DNA of 64,000 bases from Streptomyces sp. RPA4-2 (GTDB lineage Bacteria; Actinomycetota; Actinomycetes; Streptomycetales; Streptomycetaceae), in assembly GCF_012273515.2 (NCBI RefSeq), contig NZ_CP050975.2, forward strand, positions 1,488,001-1,552,000, written 5' to 3'. Position numbers and translations under genes: made by a program. Each line of letters starts with the position of its first letter. Position 1 is the stretch's first letter. Shown piece after piece: positions 54,072 through 62,946 of the stretch. The notes below the pieces were generated by a model, which was given only the letters and a program-made list of their open reading frames with translations, was not told where the DNA came from and did not search any database.

Positions 54072-55595
54072 ATGACCCGTTACGCGGCGCCCGGCACCGA
54101 GGGCGCGATCGTCTCCTACCAGGCGCGTTACGACCACTTCATCGGCGGCGAGTACGTGCCGCCGGCTCGCGGGCAGTATTTCGAGAACCCGAGTCCGGTG
54201 AACGGGCAGCCGTTCACGGAGGTGGCGCGGGGTACCGCCGAGGACGTGGAGCGCGCCCTGGACGCCGCGCACGCGGCGGCGCCCGGCTGGGGCCGGACCT
54301 CCGTCGCGGCACGCGGCGACATCCTGCTCAAGATCGCCGACCGGATGGAAGCGAACCTGGAGAAGCTGGCGGTCGCCGAGAGCTGGGAGAACGGCAAGCC
54401 GGTCCGTGAGACCCTGGCCGCCGACATCCCGCTCGCCATCGACCACTTCCGGTACTTCGCGGGGGCGATCCGCGCCCAGGAGGGCTCGCTCGGCGAGGTC
54501 GACGACGACACCGTCGCGTACCACTTCCACGAGCCGCTCGGTGTCGTCGCGCAGATCATCCCCTGGAACTTCCCCATCCTGATGGCGGTCTGGAAGCTCG
54601 CGCCGGCGCTGGCGGCGGGCAACGCGGTCGTCATCAAGCCCGCCGAACAGACCCCGGCGTCCATCCACTACTGGATGAGTCTGATCGCGGATCTGCTGCC
54701 GCCGGGCGTCGTGAACATCGTCAACGGCTTCGGTGTGGAGGCGGGCAAGCCCCTCGCTTCCAGTCCGCGGGTGGCGAAGGTGGCGTTCACCGGCGAGACC
54801 ACGACGGGCCGGCTGATCATGCAGTACGCCTCCGAGAACATCAAGCCGGTCACGTTGGAGCTGGGCGGCAAGTCGCCGAACATCTTCTTCGACGACGTCT
54901 GGTCCCAGAACGACGACTTCCGGGACAAGGCGCTCGAAGGCTTCACGATGTTCGCGCTCAACCAGGGCGAGGTGTGCACCTGTCCGTCGCGCGCGCTCGT
55001 ACAGCGCGGGAACTACGGCGAGTTCATGGAGGCGGCGGTCGCCCGCACCGAGCTGATCAAGCCGGGGCACCCGCTCGACACCGACACGATGATCGGCGCG
55101 CAGGCCTCCAACGACCAGTTGGAGAAGATCCTCTCCTACCTGGACATCGGCCGACAGGAGGGCGCCACGATCCGCACCGGTGGCGAACGCGTCGAGTACG
55201 ACGGTGAGTTGAAGGGCGGCTATTACGTCCAGCCGACCATCTTCGAGGGCGACAACCGTATGCGGATCTTCCAGGAGGAGATCTTCGGCCCGGTCGTCTC
55301 GGTCACGTCGTTCGACGACTTCGACGACGCCATCAAGATCGCCAACGACACCCTGTACGGCCTCGGGGCCGGCGTGTGGACACGCGACATCAACACCGCC
55401 TATCGCGCGGGCCGCGCGATCCAGGCGGGCCGGGTGTGGACGAACTGCTACCACGCCTACCCCGCGCACGCGGCGTTCGGCGGCTACAAGCAGTCCGGCA
55501 TCGGCCGGGAGACGCACAAGATGATGCTGGAGCACTACCAGCAGACGAAGAACCTCCTGGTGTCGTACTCGCCGAAGAAGCTGGGCTTCTTCTAG
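54072..55595 (+). CDS. exaC: Aldehyde (acetaldehyde) dehydrogenase, ExaC type
   Basis: The 507-aa NAD-dependent dehydrogenase has [16 protein letters not shown], the coenzyme fold [12 protein letters not shown], active-site Glu in [14 protein letters not shown] and the catalytic Cys in [14 protein letters not shown], followed by IFGPVVSV. The C-terminus [20 protein letters not shown] is typical of AldB/ExaC enzymes that oxidise acetaldehyde and other short aldehydes. GGGAGG precedes the ATG. A GAF regulator lies upstream. Its last 53 bp are found again, slightly altered, at 56981-57033. Confidence 0.93.
   Translation: MTRYAAPGTEGAIVSYQARYDHFIGGEYVPPARGQYFENPSPVNGQPFTEVARGTAEDVERALDAAHAAAPGWGRTSVAARGDILLKIADRMEANLEKLAVAESWENGKPVRETLAADIPLAIDHFRYFAGAIRAQEGSLGEVDDDTVAYHFHEPLGVVAQIIPWNFPILMAVWKLAPALAAGNAVVIKPAEQTPASIHYWMSLIADLLPPGVVNIVNGFGVEAGKPLASSPRVAKVAFTGETTTGRLIMQYASENIKPVTLELGGKSPNIFFDDVWSQNDDFRDKALEGFTMFALNQGEVCTCPSRALVQRGNYGEFMEAAVARTELIKPGHPLDTDTMIGAQASNDQLEKILSYLDIGRQEGATIRTGGERVEYDGELKGGYYVQPTIFEGDNRMRIFQEEIFGPVVSVTSFDDFDDAIKIANDTLYGLGAGVWTRDINTAYRAGRAIQAGRVWTNCYHAYPAHAAFGGYKQSGIGRETHKMMLEHYQQTKNLLVSYSPKKLGFF
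55537..55589 (+). repeat. 53-bp direct repeat, copy 1 (3' end of exaC)
   Basis: This stretch encodes the last residues [17 protein letters not shown] of the aldehyde dehydrogenase. The same 53 bp recurs at 56981-57033 with 3 mismatches. The copies are 1444 bp apart in the same orientation and bracket the IS remnant and the FKBP gene. Confidence 0.85.
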
Positions 55596-55604
55596 ACACG
55601 CGGC

Positions 55605-55644
55605 AAGGGCGCCTGACCAGGGCTAATGCCCGGCAGGCGCCCTT
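55605..55644 (+). terminator. Terminator after exaC
   Basis: AAGGGCGCCTG (55605-55615) pairs perfectly with CAGGCGCCCTT (55634-55644), and the loop holds an inner GGC/GCC pair. It begins 10 bp after the exaC stop codon. TCT follows the stem. Confidence 0.8.
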
Positions 55645-55769
55645 CTCGGCGCACATCTGAGCAGCGAGTCGAAACACGCCCCCACTCCCGATATCCCCCA
55701 CCCGTACCCCGGCTCTGACCAGCGGTTCCGGGGCATTTCCGGGCCAAGGTCTCGCTAAGACGTTGCTTC

Positions 55770-56051
55770 GCTTGGTGACTCGGCGGCAGTTGATGAGGGT
55801 TGCGGCGATGCCGACGAAGGCGAGGAAGTGTTCGGCCTTGCGTTCGTAGCGGCGGTGCAGACGTCGGCATCCGGCGAGCCAGGACACGGTCCTCTCGACC
55901 ACACCCAGCGGTGACGGCCCAGCCGTTGCGAGGACTCGATGCCTTTGCGGGCGATGCGATGGCGGACGCCACGCTTGCGCAGCCGTCGTCGCAGGTGGTC
56001 GTAGTCATGGCCGTTGTCCGCGTGGAGTTTGGCGGGCGGTCGGCGCCGCTG
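55770..56051 (-). pseudogene. IS5-family transposase, 3' fragment with frameshift
   Basis: The minus strand encodes RRRPPAKLHADNGHDYDHL, then RKRGVRHRIARKGIESSQRLGRHRWV, and after a frame change at about 55902 continues VERTVSWLAGCRRLHRRYERKAEHFLAFVGIAATL. These are the second Asp and the Glu regions of the DDE catalytic core of IS5-type transposases. The N-terminal part with the first Asp is missing, so it is dead. No terminal inverted repeats were identified. It marks an old insertion between exaC and the FKBP gene. Confidence 0.85.
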
Positions 56052-56167
56052 GATCTGATGTGCTCCGGTGGCTGGCATTCTCGGTAGCGTGACCATCCGC
56101 TGCATGGAGTGTCCATGTGTCCGGCTGGTCCGTGCGACGGTTTCCGACGGAACGTGATGAGGCTGCC

Positions 56168-56572
56168 ATGAGTGAACCGACGAAGCCCGAGGTCGACGTC
56201 CCGGAGGGTGACGCTCCTACCGAGCTGATCATCCGGGACCTGGTCGTCGGGGTCGGGGCTGAGGTGAAGCCGGGCATGGTGGTCAGGGTCCACTATGTCG
56301 GGGTGACCTTCGAGTCCGGTAAGGAGTTCGATGCCTCCTGGGACCGGGGCCAGCCGTTCAAGTTCGCCCTGGGCAGCGGCAAGGCCATCAAGGGCTGGGA
56401 CCGGGGGGTGAGGGGGATGAAGGTCGGCGGCCGGCGCGAGATCATCGTTCCCCCGCGTCTCGGCTACGGCAATCAGTCGCCCTCGCCGTTGATCCCGGCG
56501 GGCTCGACCCTGGTCTTCGTGGTGGACTTGCTGGACGCGTATTCCAGCACAACCGGGTGGAGCAACGCCTAG
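56168..56572 (+). CDS. FKBP-type peptidyl-prolyl cis-trans isomerase
   Basis: The 134-aa protein has the FKBP core: VRVHYVGVTFESGKEFDASWDRGQPFKFALG, KAIKGWDRGVRGMKVGGRREIIVP (in parts), LGYGNQSPSPLIPAGSTLVFVVDLL. The conserved aromatic and Asp pocket residues (YVGV, FDASW, VIKGW-like) are present, so it should isomerise prolyl bonds. It has no signal sequence. The end after VDLL is DAYSSTTGWSNA, an atypical tail for these small FKBPs. It is likely an extra paralogue, as Streptomyces has a core FKBP elsewhere. GAGG precedes the ATG at 56168. It sits between an IS remnant and duplicated exaC DNA. Confidence 0.9.
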   Translation: MSEPTKPEVDVPEGDAPTELIIRDLVVGVGAEVKPGMVVRVHYVGVTFESGKEFDASWDRGQPFKFALGSGKAIKGWDRGVRGMKVGGRREIIVPPRLGYGNQSPSPLIPAGSTLVFVVDLLDAYSSTTGWSNA

Positions 56573-57134
56573 GGCCCCTGACCGCTCCTCCCCCACGACG
56601 TACTGCGAAGTCTCCCGGGGCCGACCCCGCCGTGCTCCTCGCTGCCAGTCCTGCTTCCGCCTCCGCAGCGTCCGAACGGTTCCGCTGCGATTCAGTGACC
56701 GCCGAAGGCCACAAGGCGGCCGACTGCCTCAACGGCCTGCCCAACGCCGCCGCCCGGACGTCTGAACCCGGCGGCCGCGCTCGGCACACGGGGGAGGTCG
56801 CCGGCGGAATCCAGCTCATCGCACTGCTGATCACAGCGCGGTCCGCGAAGGCCCCGCCGAGCAGCGGCACATTGCGCGAACCGATACGGACCAAGATCCG
56901 GACCATTTCCGGACCAGCCCCGCCAGAGAGCCACACCATCTGCTGTTTCCGCTGGTCAGATTGGGCGCAATCGCCGTACCACCAGCAGACGAAGAACCTT
57001 CTGGTGTCGTACCCGCCGAAGAAGCCGGGCTTCCGGTCCCCGGGCGGCATGGGTGAGGCCTCCGGTGAGTGCGGAGCGCCAGGGGCACGCCCCCCGCGTC
57101 CTGCGCCTGGGAAGATCGTTGTTACCGTTCGCCG
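56573..57134. other. Scar region without intact gene between FKBP and metallophosphoesterase
   Basis: These 562 bp hold no convincing gene. The part at 56981-57033 is a second copy of the exaC 3' end; downstream of it the copy lacks the stop codon and reads on into unrelated sequence. The 400 bp before it have open frames on both strands but no recognisable domain. It looks like the debris of a rearrangement. Confidence 0.6.
56981..57033 (+). repeat. 53-bp direct repeat, copy 2 (orphan exaC 3' fragment)
   Basis: It is identical at 50 of 53 positions to 55537-55589 and keeps the reading [17 protein letters not shown], followed by Arg-Ser instead of Phe-stop. The three changes are scattered (one silent, two Ser/Leu to Pro). 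Confidence 0.85.
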
Positions 57135-58721
57135 ATGTCCGACTCTTCACGCGACACCGCCCGGGGCGCCGGCTGGGGCAGCCCGGAACCCGGTGACTAC
57201 AGAGGCCTGATGCCCGCCCGCGTCGAGAAGCTCTCGTGGCTCGACCCCAGGACGATGTGGCCCGCACGCAACGGCGTGCTGGCCTCGTGGTTCGGGGACC
57301 CCACGGGCCGTACCCGTGCCCGGTGGGTGGAGCAGCGCAGGAACGCGGGCGCGCCCGCCGACGCGGTGGTGCGGCGCGACGATCCCGACCGTTTCTCCTT
57401 CATGGTCATCGGGGACACCGGCGAGGGTGACGAACCTCAATACGCCGTGGTCCCCGGTTTCCTGAAGGCCAGTCAGGGGTCGAGTTTCGCGGTCCTCGCC
57501 AGTGACGTGATCTATCCGGTCGGCAGTCTCGACGACTACGGAACGAAGTTCCACCGGCCGTACCGCGACTACCAGGCCCCCATCTACGCCGTACCCGGCA
57601 ACCACGACTGGTACGAGGATCTCCACGGGTTCATGCGGGTCTTCTGTGACGCGCCGGCCCTCGCGCCGGAAGTCGAATCGCGGCGTACGGCACGGGAGCG
57701 GCTGCGTTCGCTGCTGTGGCACAAGCCGAACAAGGGGGAGGGGCAACGGCTCGAAGAGGCGCGGCAGTTGCGGTCGGAGCCGGCCCAACAGGCGGTCCAG
57801 CCGGGGCCGTACTGGGCTGTCGACGCCGGTCCGGTGCGGATCATAGGCATCGACACCGGCCTCCTCGGCACGCTCGACGCCGAGCAGGGGCGCTGGCTGC
57901 GGGAAGTGTCCGCGGGCGACACCCCCAAGATCCTGATCACCGGTTCCCCCCTGTACGTGGACGGGGAGCACCACCCGTGCGGGATCGAGGGCGGCGGCAC
58001 CGTCGACGACATCGTGCGCGACCCCGCGCATCACTACGTCGCGGCGATAGGGGGCGACATCCACAACTACCAGCGCTATCCCGTACGGGTCGGCGACCGC
58101 ACCCTGCAGTACGTGGTCGCGGGTGGCGGTGGGGCATTCATGCACGCCACGCACACGATCCCGCGCGTCTCCGTCGCCGGGGTCACCGAGGCGGACTTCC
58201 GGTGCTACCCGCTCCGCGGCGACTCGCTGGCCTTCTACAGCGGGCTCTACGGGCGCCGGCTGTGGCTGCGCCGCTTGTTCACCCTGACCGAGGAGCAGTC
58301 CATGGCCGTCATGGCGGAGCGGCTCGGTATTCCGCCGATCCGATCCGCGGGGACCCCGGTCCGGGTCACCTGGCGGCATCGGCTGGTCGCGACGCTGCTG
58401 GGCGCGGGCAGGCGGCCCGACCGCGCCTCGCGCTGGCGTCTCCCGGTGCGCAAGACGTACACCGAGGTCTTCTCCCCGGGTTCGGCGACCTACAGTCCGC
58501 CGTTCTTCAAGTCGTTCCTGCGTCTGGACGTCACCCCGTCCTCGGTCCGGTTGCGCTGCTTCGCCGCCACCGGCAACCGGGAGCAGGAGATCGACCCGCC
58601 GGTCGAGGACGAGGTGGTCATCCCGCTGACGGGCGTGTCCGTGAAGCGGTCGGGGCGTTCCCCGGCTCGGGACGCGTCGTCGGCTCGGGACGCGTCGTCG
58701 GCTCGGGGCGCGTCGTCATGA
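57135..58721 (+). CDS. Metallophosphoesterase (calcineurin-like)
   Basis: The 528-aa cytoplasmic-looking protein has the metal-binding motifs in order: MVIGDTGEGDE, ASDVIYPVG (usually GD-xx-Y; here S-D), VPGNHDWYEDL, LITGSPLYVDG and GGDIHNYQRYPV. A long C-terminal part of unknown role follows, ending in a repeated Arg-Asp-Ala-Ser-Ser-Ala tail built from three 18-bp units (58663-58716). The start is ATG 57135. No signal peptide is seen. The substrate is unknown; phosphodiesters or phosphomonoesters are typical. Confidence 0.87.
   Translation: MSDSSRDTARGAGWGSPEPGDYRGLMPARVEKLSWLDPRTMWPARNGVLASWFGDPTGRTRARWVEQRRNAGAPADAVVRRDDPDRFSFMVIGDTGEGDEPQYAVVPGFLKASQGSSFAVLASDVIYPVGSLDDYGTKFHRPYRDYQAPIYAVPGNHDWYEDLHGFMRVFCDAPALAPEVESRRTARERLRSLLWHKPNKGEGQRLEEARQLRSEPAQQAVQPGPYWAVDAGPVRIIGIDTGLLGTLDAEQGRWLREVSAGDTPKILITGSPLYVDGEHHPCGIEGGGTVDDIVRDPAHHYVAAIGGDIHNYQRYPVRVGDRTLQYVVAGGGGAFMHATHTIPRVSVAGVTEADFRCYPLRGDSLAFYSGLYGRRLWLRRLFTLTEEQSMAVMAERLGIPPIRSAGTPVRVTWRHRLVATLLGAGRRPDRASRWRLPVRKTYTEVFSPGSATYSPPFFKSFLRLDVTPSSVRLRCFAATGNREQEIDPPVEDEVVIPLTGVSVKRSGRSPARDASSARDASSARGASS
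58663..58716 (+). repeat. Three 18-bp tandem repeats at the end of the metallophosphoesterase gene
   Basis: The unit CGGCTCGGGACGCGTCGT is present at 58663, 58681 and, with one change, 58699. It is in frame and gives a low-complexity C-terminus. It is probably unstable in copy number between strains. Confidence 0.85.
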
Positions 58722-58891
58722 GGTGATCTGTCAGGCGTGCGCGTCGATCGGGGTGTTGTCGGCTCCGGCCCCCGAAGGGTACGGGTGCGGGACCGTCGTC
58801 AGGTCGTCGGGAGGATTCTGTGGGAGCCGTCCACGGGATGCGACCCGACGACCCGCACCCGCTGAACGCCTCGGTCCGTGGAGGACGGCAG

Positions 58892-58927
58892 CGGTCCGCC
58901 CGGGGTCGTGCGACCCCGGACGGACCG
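58892..58927. terminator. Strong bidirectional terminator
   Basis: CGGTCCG-C-CCGGGGTCG (58892-58908) pairs with CGACCCCGG-A-CGGACCG (58911-58927), a 16-bp stem with a single C-A mismatch and a minimal loop. TTCTTC follows on the plus strand. It lies between the stops of the convergent metallophosphoesterase and S8 protease genes. Confidence 0.85.
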
Positions 58928-58959
58928 TTCTTCATGCGCGCGCGATCCGCGGCTGTGCG

Positions 58960-61900
58960 TCAGCGCAGGCCGAACGCCCGGATCACCGTCTGGTGCACCG
59001 CGTTGCCCGCCGCGTCCTCGGCGCTCGCCCTGAGCGACACGTAGGACGCCTTCTTCGGCGCGTCCAGGCGGTACCGCCCGTCGTGATCACGCGTGGCCCG
59101 GTGCCACGTCGTGCCGCCGTCGTAGGACATCTCCAGGGTGACCGCGCCGACCCTGCCGGCGCCGACGGCCCCCGGCAGCTGAGCGGCGGTGACGGACAGG
59201 GTGTCCTGCCGTCCTGCCCGCCCGGCCGAGTCGGTGCCGACCTCGTAGTCGATCTGCACCAGCGGCAGCACCGCGTCGGAGCCGTCCGCCGTCGCCTTCG
59301 AGGTGAAGTCCCACTCCGTGCGCGTGCTGGAGGAGTACGGGGTGAACGCCACGTCGCGCTTGCTGGTGACGACCAGTCGGTACGGCAGCTTGCCGGCACC
59401 GGGTGCGTCGCCCGAGACGTTCGTGAAGGTTCCTGTGCCCAGCTCCGTGGTGCCCTGGTAGAGGGTCTGCCGCTGCTCCGCTACGCCGTCCATCTGGCTC
59501 ATGCCGACGTGGTCGTGGCTGCCCCAGGCCGGGGCGTCGATGTACAGGTGGTCACCCTTGCGTGTGGGCATGCTGTAGACGTCGTTCAGGTAGGGCCGCT
59601 CGATCGGCTTGAACCACTCCTCGGACTGTGTACTGCCCGCCCGGTAGGAGGTCTTGGCCCCGGCTTCGAAGACCAGGCCGTCCGCGTACGCGCTCTGGCT
59701 CCAACTGTTGAAGCCCCCGGTGGAGACCCAGTCGGTGCGCTTCCCCCGCACCGGCTCCGGCATCATTCCGCCGATGGCCCAGTCGTTGTACGTGGGCCAG
59801 TCGAACCGGAACTCGCCGCCGGTGCTCCCCGGGGCCGGGCTGTCGAAGGTCTCGTCCACCCGGGCGAGGTTCTTGGAACTGCCCTGCACCACCATGTGGC
59901 TGGGGATCTCGTTGTGCCAGGCCTGGTCGAGGTCGTAGACGTACGGGCTCACGGGCGCGGAGCCGACCGTGACCGAAGCGCCCCGGCCCTGGGCCTGCCG
60001 GACGAGCTTCTCACCCTCGTCGGTGCTGAGCAGACCCACGTCGAGCGGGACGGGCGTCGAACTGAACGGTTCGTTGTAGCCGCGGAAGCCGCGGCCGTCC
60101 ACGTTGTTCACGACCAGCATGAGCTTGGCGCCGGCGGTGATCGCGGCGGCCGCCTGGTCCCTGTCGGAGACGTCGTCGTTACGGCGTACCACCACGGCCT
60201 TGCCGTGCACGTCGAGGTGGGCGTAGTCGGTGCTCGCGCCCTGGCCGGCGAAGACCAGCGGGAGCTTGACGCTGCCCTTGGGCAGGGGGGTCACGCCGTC
60301 CTGGCGCAGCACATCGGTGAAGTCGGTGGTCCGGGTGGAGACGGCCAGCGCGGGCTGCTCCTTGCGCCAGCGGGCCGCCAGGTAGAAGTCGCCGTGGGTG
60401 ACCTTGTGAGTGGTCGGCTGGGCCCACAGGCTGTCGTAGTTGGTCTGGGTCTCCATGTAGTCCCGCCAGTTCTGGCCACCCATCAGGCGGGTGTAGTCCA
60501 GTCGCTGGTAGGTCGTCTCGGTCCGCTGCGGGGTCGTCATGTCGATCCGGTCGATCTTGGACGCGTCGAGCGTGACGGTGGTGTCGCGGTCCAGGCGGAC
60601 GTCGGGGTCGCCCAGCAGTGCCATGCCCCACGAGTGGGGACCGTGGACGCCCTGCACCGTCTTGAAGGACAGCACCGAGTACACGTCGTTGGGCAGGTAC
60701 ATCTGCGCCGTACCGGAGTCGTCGATCACGACGAACTGCGGGACGTCGTCACCGGACCTGAGCAGTTCGACCACGCCGGACATGGGCCGCCCCTGGGCGT
60801 CCTTGAACTCCATGGTCAGTTTGTGCTGGACGTCCCCGAGGGAGACGGCGGTGTGCGCCGCGACGTTGCCGGCCGCGGTCTTCGCGACGACCTGGCCGGT
60901 GTACCGGCCGTCGGCGGTGACGCCCGAACCGTCGATCGTCACGGTGACACCGGCGGTACCGTGCGCGGGCACGACCACCTGGGAGGCGGAGAGCCGGAAC
61001 ACCCCGGCGGGAGCGCGTGCCGCCTCGACGCTCAGCGCGAGGGTGACGGGCTTGTCCGTGGTGTTGGTGTACGTCACCGGGCGCCGCACGCCGTCGGCGG
61101 GATTCTGCGGAACCTGCGCGGCGTACGCGGTCGCCGTCGCGAAGACTCCGGCATGCGAGGCCGCGGCGACGTCGAGACGACCGCTGCCCGCCTGGAAGGC
61201 GTCGTACTGCGGGGTCTGCCGGGAGCTGCTGGACAGCAGATCCTTCAACTGGGTTCCGGTGAGGTCCGGATGAGCGGCGGCCATCAGCGCGGCGGCGCCC
61301 GTCACGTGGGGCGTGGCCATCGAGGTGCCGCTCATGGTCTGGTAGGCGCCCTCGCCGTTGCCGTCGAACTGGGAGTTGGCCGCGAGGATGTCGACGCCGG
61401 GCGCGGTGATCTCCGGCTTCAGTGCCCCGTCCACGCGGGGACCCTGGCTGGAGAACTCGGCCAGGGAGTCGCCGGAGTCGACGGCGCCCACGGTCAGCGC
61501 GGCGCTCGCCGCGCCTGGTGCGCCGATGGTGCCGGGTGCCCCCGCGTTGCCGGCGGCGACGACGAACAGCGCGCCGGTCTCGGCGCTGAGCCTGTCGACG
61601 GCCTGGCTGAGGGGGTCGGTCCCGTCGGACGTCTGACCGTCACCGAGGCTCATGTTGATGACCTTGGCGTGCTGGTCGACCGCGGCCCATTCCATGCCGG
61701 CCAGGACCCAGGAGGTCTGACCGGACCCGGTGTCGTCCAGCACCTTGCCTATGTCGAGGCGGGCGCCGGGCGCCACGCCCTTCTCCTTGCCGTCGGAGGC
61801 GGCGCCGGTACCGGCGATGATGGACGCGACATGCGTGCCGTGACCGACGTGGTCGTCCGTGTTCTCGTCCGGTACGAAGCTCTGCCGGCCCGCGACGCGG

Positions 61901-62700
61901 TCCGCGAGGTCGGGGTGTCCCGCGTCGACGCCGGTGTCGAGGACGGCCACGTCCACGCCCCGTCCGGTGTTGCCGTCCGCCCAGACCTGGGGGGCACCGA
62001 TCTGCGTGGTGCTGTCGGCGAGGTCGGCGTGGACGAGGCCGTCCAGCCAGATGTGCGCGATCCCGCCGGCGAAGGCCGGTGCGGCGGCCTGCTTGCGGGC
62101 TCCGTCGGTCGTCGCCGTCCCGGCCACGGACTTCCAGAAGTCCGCGGCGTGCGAGCGGTCCGCGGTGAGGGCGGCGCCGTTGATGCCGTCGAGGGTACGG
62201 ACCCGGGTCGCCCCGTCGGGCAGCGCGGCGGCCTTGCGGCGCGAGTCGGCGGACTGCGTGTAGGAGACGATGAGCGGCAGCCGGTCACGGTGCGCGTCGT
62301 CGTACCCGTCGGCGATCATGTCCGTGATGTTGAACAGCTGCCGGTCCAGGGTGCCCTTGGCCACGAAGGGCAGCACGGACTCGGGGAACACGTAGAGGTC
62401 GTCGCCCGACGTCAGGATGTGGGTCTGCACCGGGCGTCCGTCGGCGCCGCGGACGCTGACGGTGCCTCCGGTCCTGCCGTCGGTGCCGGGGCTCTGTCGG
62501 GTGGTCACCACGTCACCGGTGATCAGTGTGACGGAGTGGTCGCCGGCGGGCACCCGGTCGGACGCGGATGCGGTGGTCGGGGAGTCGGCGGCGTCGGAAC
62601 GGGCTGCCGAGGCCGTCGCGTCGTAGGGGCCGGCCAGCGCGAGTACCAGAGCACCGGCGGCAACCGGCACACTCCAGCGTCTGCGGTGGTGCGCTTTCAC
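58960..62700 (-). CDS. Secreted subtilisin-like (S8) serine peptidase
   Basis: The 1246-aa protein starts at a GTG behind GGGAGA and has a Sec signal peptide (RRRWSVPVAAGALVLALAG). An I9-like propeptide region is followed by the S8 domain with Asp255 (VAVLDTGVD), His287 (VGHGTHVAS), oxyanion Asn385 (VAAGNAG) and Ser460 (SGTSMATPH). After it come roughly 750 residues of beta-rich and unknown domains, including a possible protease-associated-like insertion around AAAAITAGAKLMLVVNNVDG. It is likely secreted for extracellular proteolysis. It is divergent from a TrmB/LuxR-like regulator. Confidence 0.94.
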   Translation of the reverse strand: MKAHHRRRWSVPVAAGALVLALAGPYDATASAARSDAADSPTTASASDRVPAGDHSVTLITGDVVTTRQSPGTDGRTGGTVSVRGADGRPVQTHILTSGDDLYVFPESVLPFVAKGTLDRQLFNITDMIADGYDDAHRDRLPLIVSYTQSADSRRKAAALPDGATRVRTLDGINGAALTADRSHAADFWKSVAGTATTDGARKQAAAPAFAGGIAHIWLDGLVHADLADSTTQIGAPQVWADGNTGRGVDVAVLDTGVDAGHPDLADRVAGRQSFVPDENTDDHVGHGTHVASIIAGTGAASDGKEKGVAPGARLDIGKVLDDTGSGQTSWVLAGMEWAAVDQHAKVINMSLGDGQTSDGTDPLSQAVDRLSAETGALFVVAAGNAGAPGTIGAPGAASAALTVGAVDSGDSLAEFSSQGPRVDGALKPEITAPGVDILAANSQFDGNGEGAYQTMSGTSMATPHVTGAAALMAAAHPDLTGTQLKDLLSSSSRQTPQYDAFQAGSGRLDVAAASHAGVFATATAYAAQVPQNPADGVRRPVTYTNTTDKPVTLALSVEAARAPAGVFRLSASQVVVPAHGTAGVTVTIDGSGVTADGRYTGQVVAKTAAGNVAAHTAVSLGDVQHKLTMEFKDAQGRPMSGVVELLRSGDDVPQFVVIDDSGTAQMYLPNDVYSVLSFKTVQGVHGPHSWGMALLGDPDVRLDRDTTVTLDASKIDRIDMTTPQRTETTYQRLDYTRLMGGQNWRDYMETQTNYDSLWAQPTTHKVTHGDFYLAARWRKEQPALAVSTRTTDFTDVLRQDGVTPLPKGSVKLPLVFAGQGASTDYAHLDVHGKAVVVRRNDDVSDRDQAAAAITAGAKLMLVVNNVDGRGFRGYNEPFSSTPVPLDVGLLSTDEGEKLVRQAQGRGASVTVGSAPVSPYVYDLDQAWHNEIPSHMVVQGSSKNLARVDETFDSPAPGSTGGEFRFDWPTYNDWAIGGMMPEPVRGKRTDWVSTGGFNSWSQSAYADGLVFEAGAKTSYRAGSTQSEEWFKPIERPYLNDVYSMPTRKGDHLYIDAPAWGSHDHVGMSQMDGVAEQRQTLYQGTTELGTGTFTNVSGDAPGAGKLPYRLVVTSKRDVAFTPYSSSTRTEWDFTSKATADGSDAVLPLVQIDYEVGTDSAGRAGRQDTLSVTAAQLPGAVGAGRVGAVTLEMSYDGGTTWHRATRDHDGRYRLDAPKKASYVSLRASAEDAAGNAVHQTVIRAFGLR

Positions 62701-62874
62701 AAGGTCTCTCCCGGCTCTGCAGTCGGACAGAGCACGGTCGTCCTCTGCCGTCCACGTGGCGCCCCCTGACCGCTCGTCGGCATCGAGGATGCTCGGAGCC
62801 CTTCCACAGGTGGCGTGAACGTTCAGAGTGAAAGCTTGTGAACGAGGAATGTCTAGATCAAACTCATGTCGTAC

Positions 62875-62890
62875 ATCGCCAGTTGGCGAT
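62875..62890. promoter_or_regulatory. Palindrome between the S8 protease and its neighbouring regulator
   Basis: ATCGCCA (62875-62881), GT and TGGCGAT (62884-62890) make a perfect 7-bp inverted repeat, 57 bp before the GTG of the regulator gene. It is the best operator candidate in this 246-bp divergent region. Autoregulation or control of the protease is possible. Confidence 0.5.
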
Positions 62891-62946
62891 TCGCGTCACG
62901 ACCGTCCCGACTGCTCGCCGGGCGGTGACCGCTGGGAGGTCGTCCG

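Noticed and set aside
56573..56975. Genes on either strand in the region after the FKBP gene
   Set aside because: Open frames exist on both strands, but none has a ribosome-binding site, recognisable domain or typical codon pattern. It is treated as rearrangement debris.
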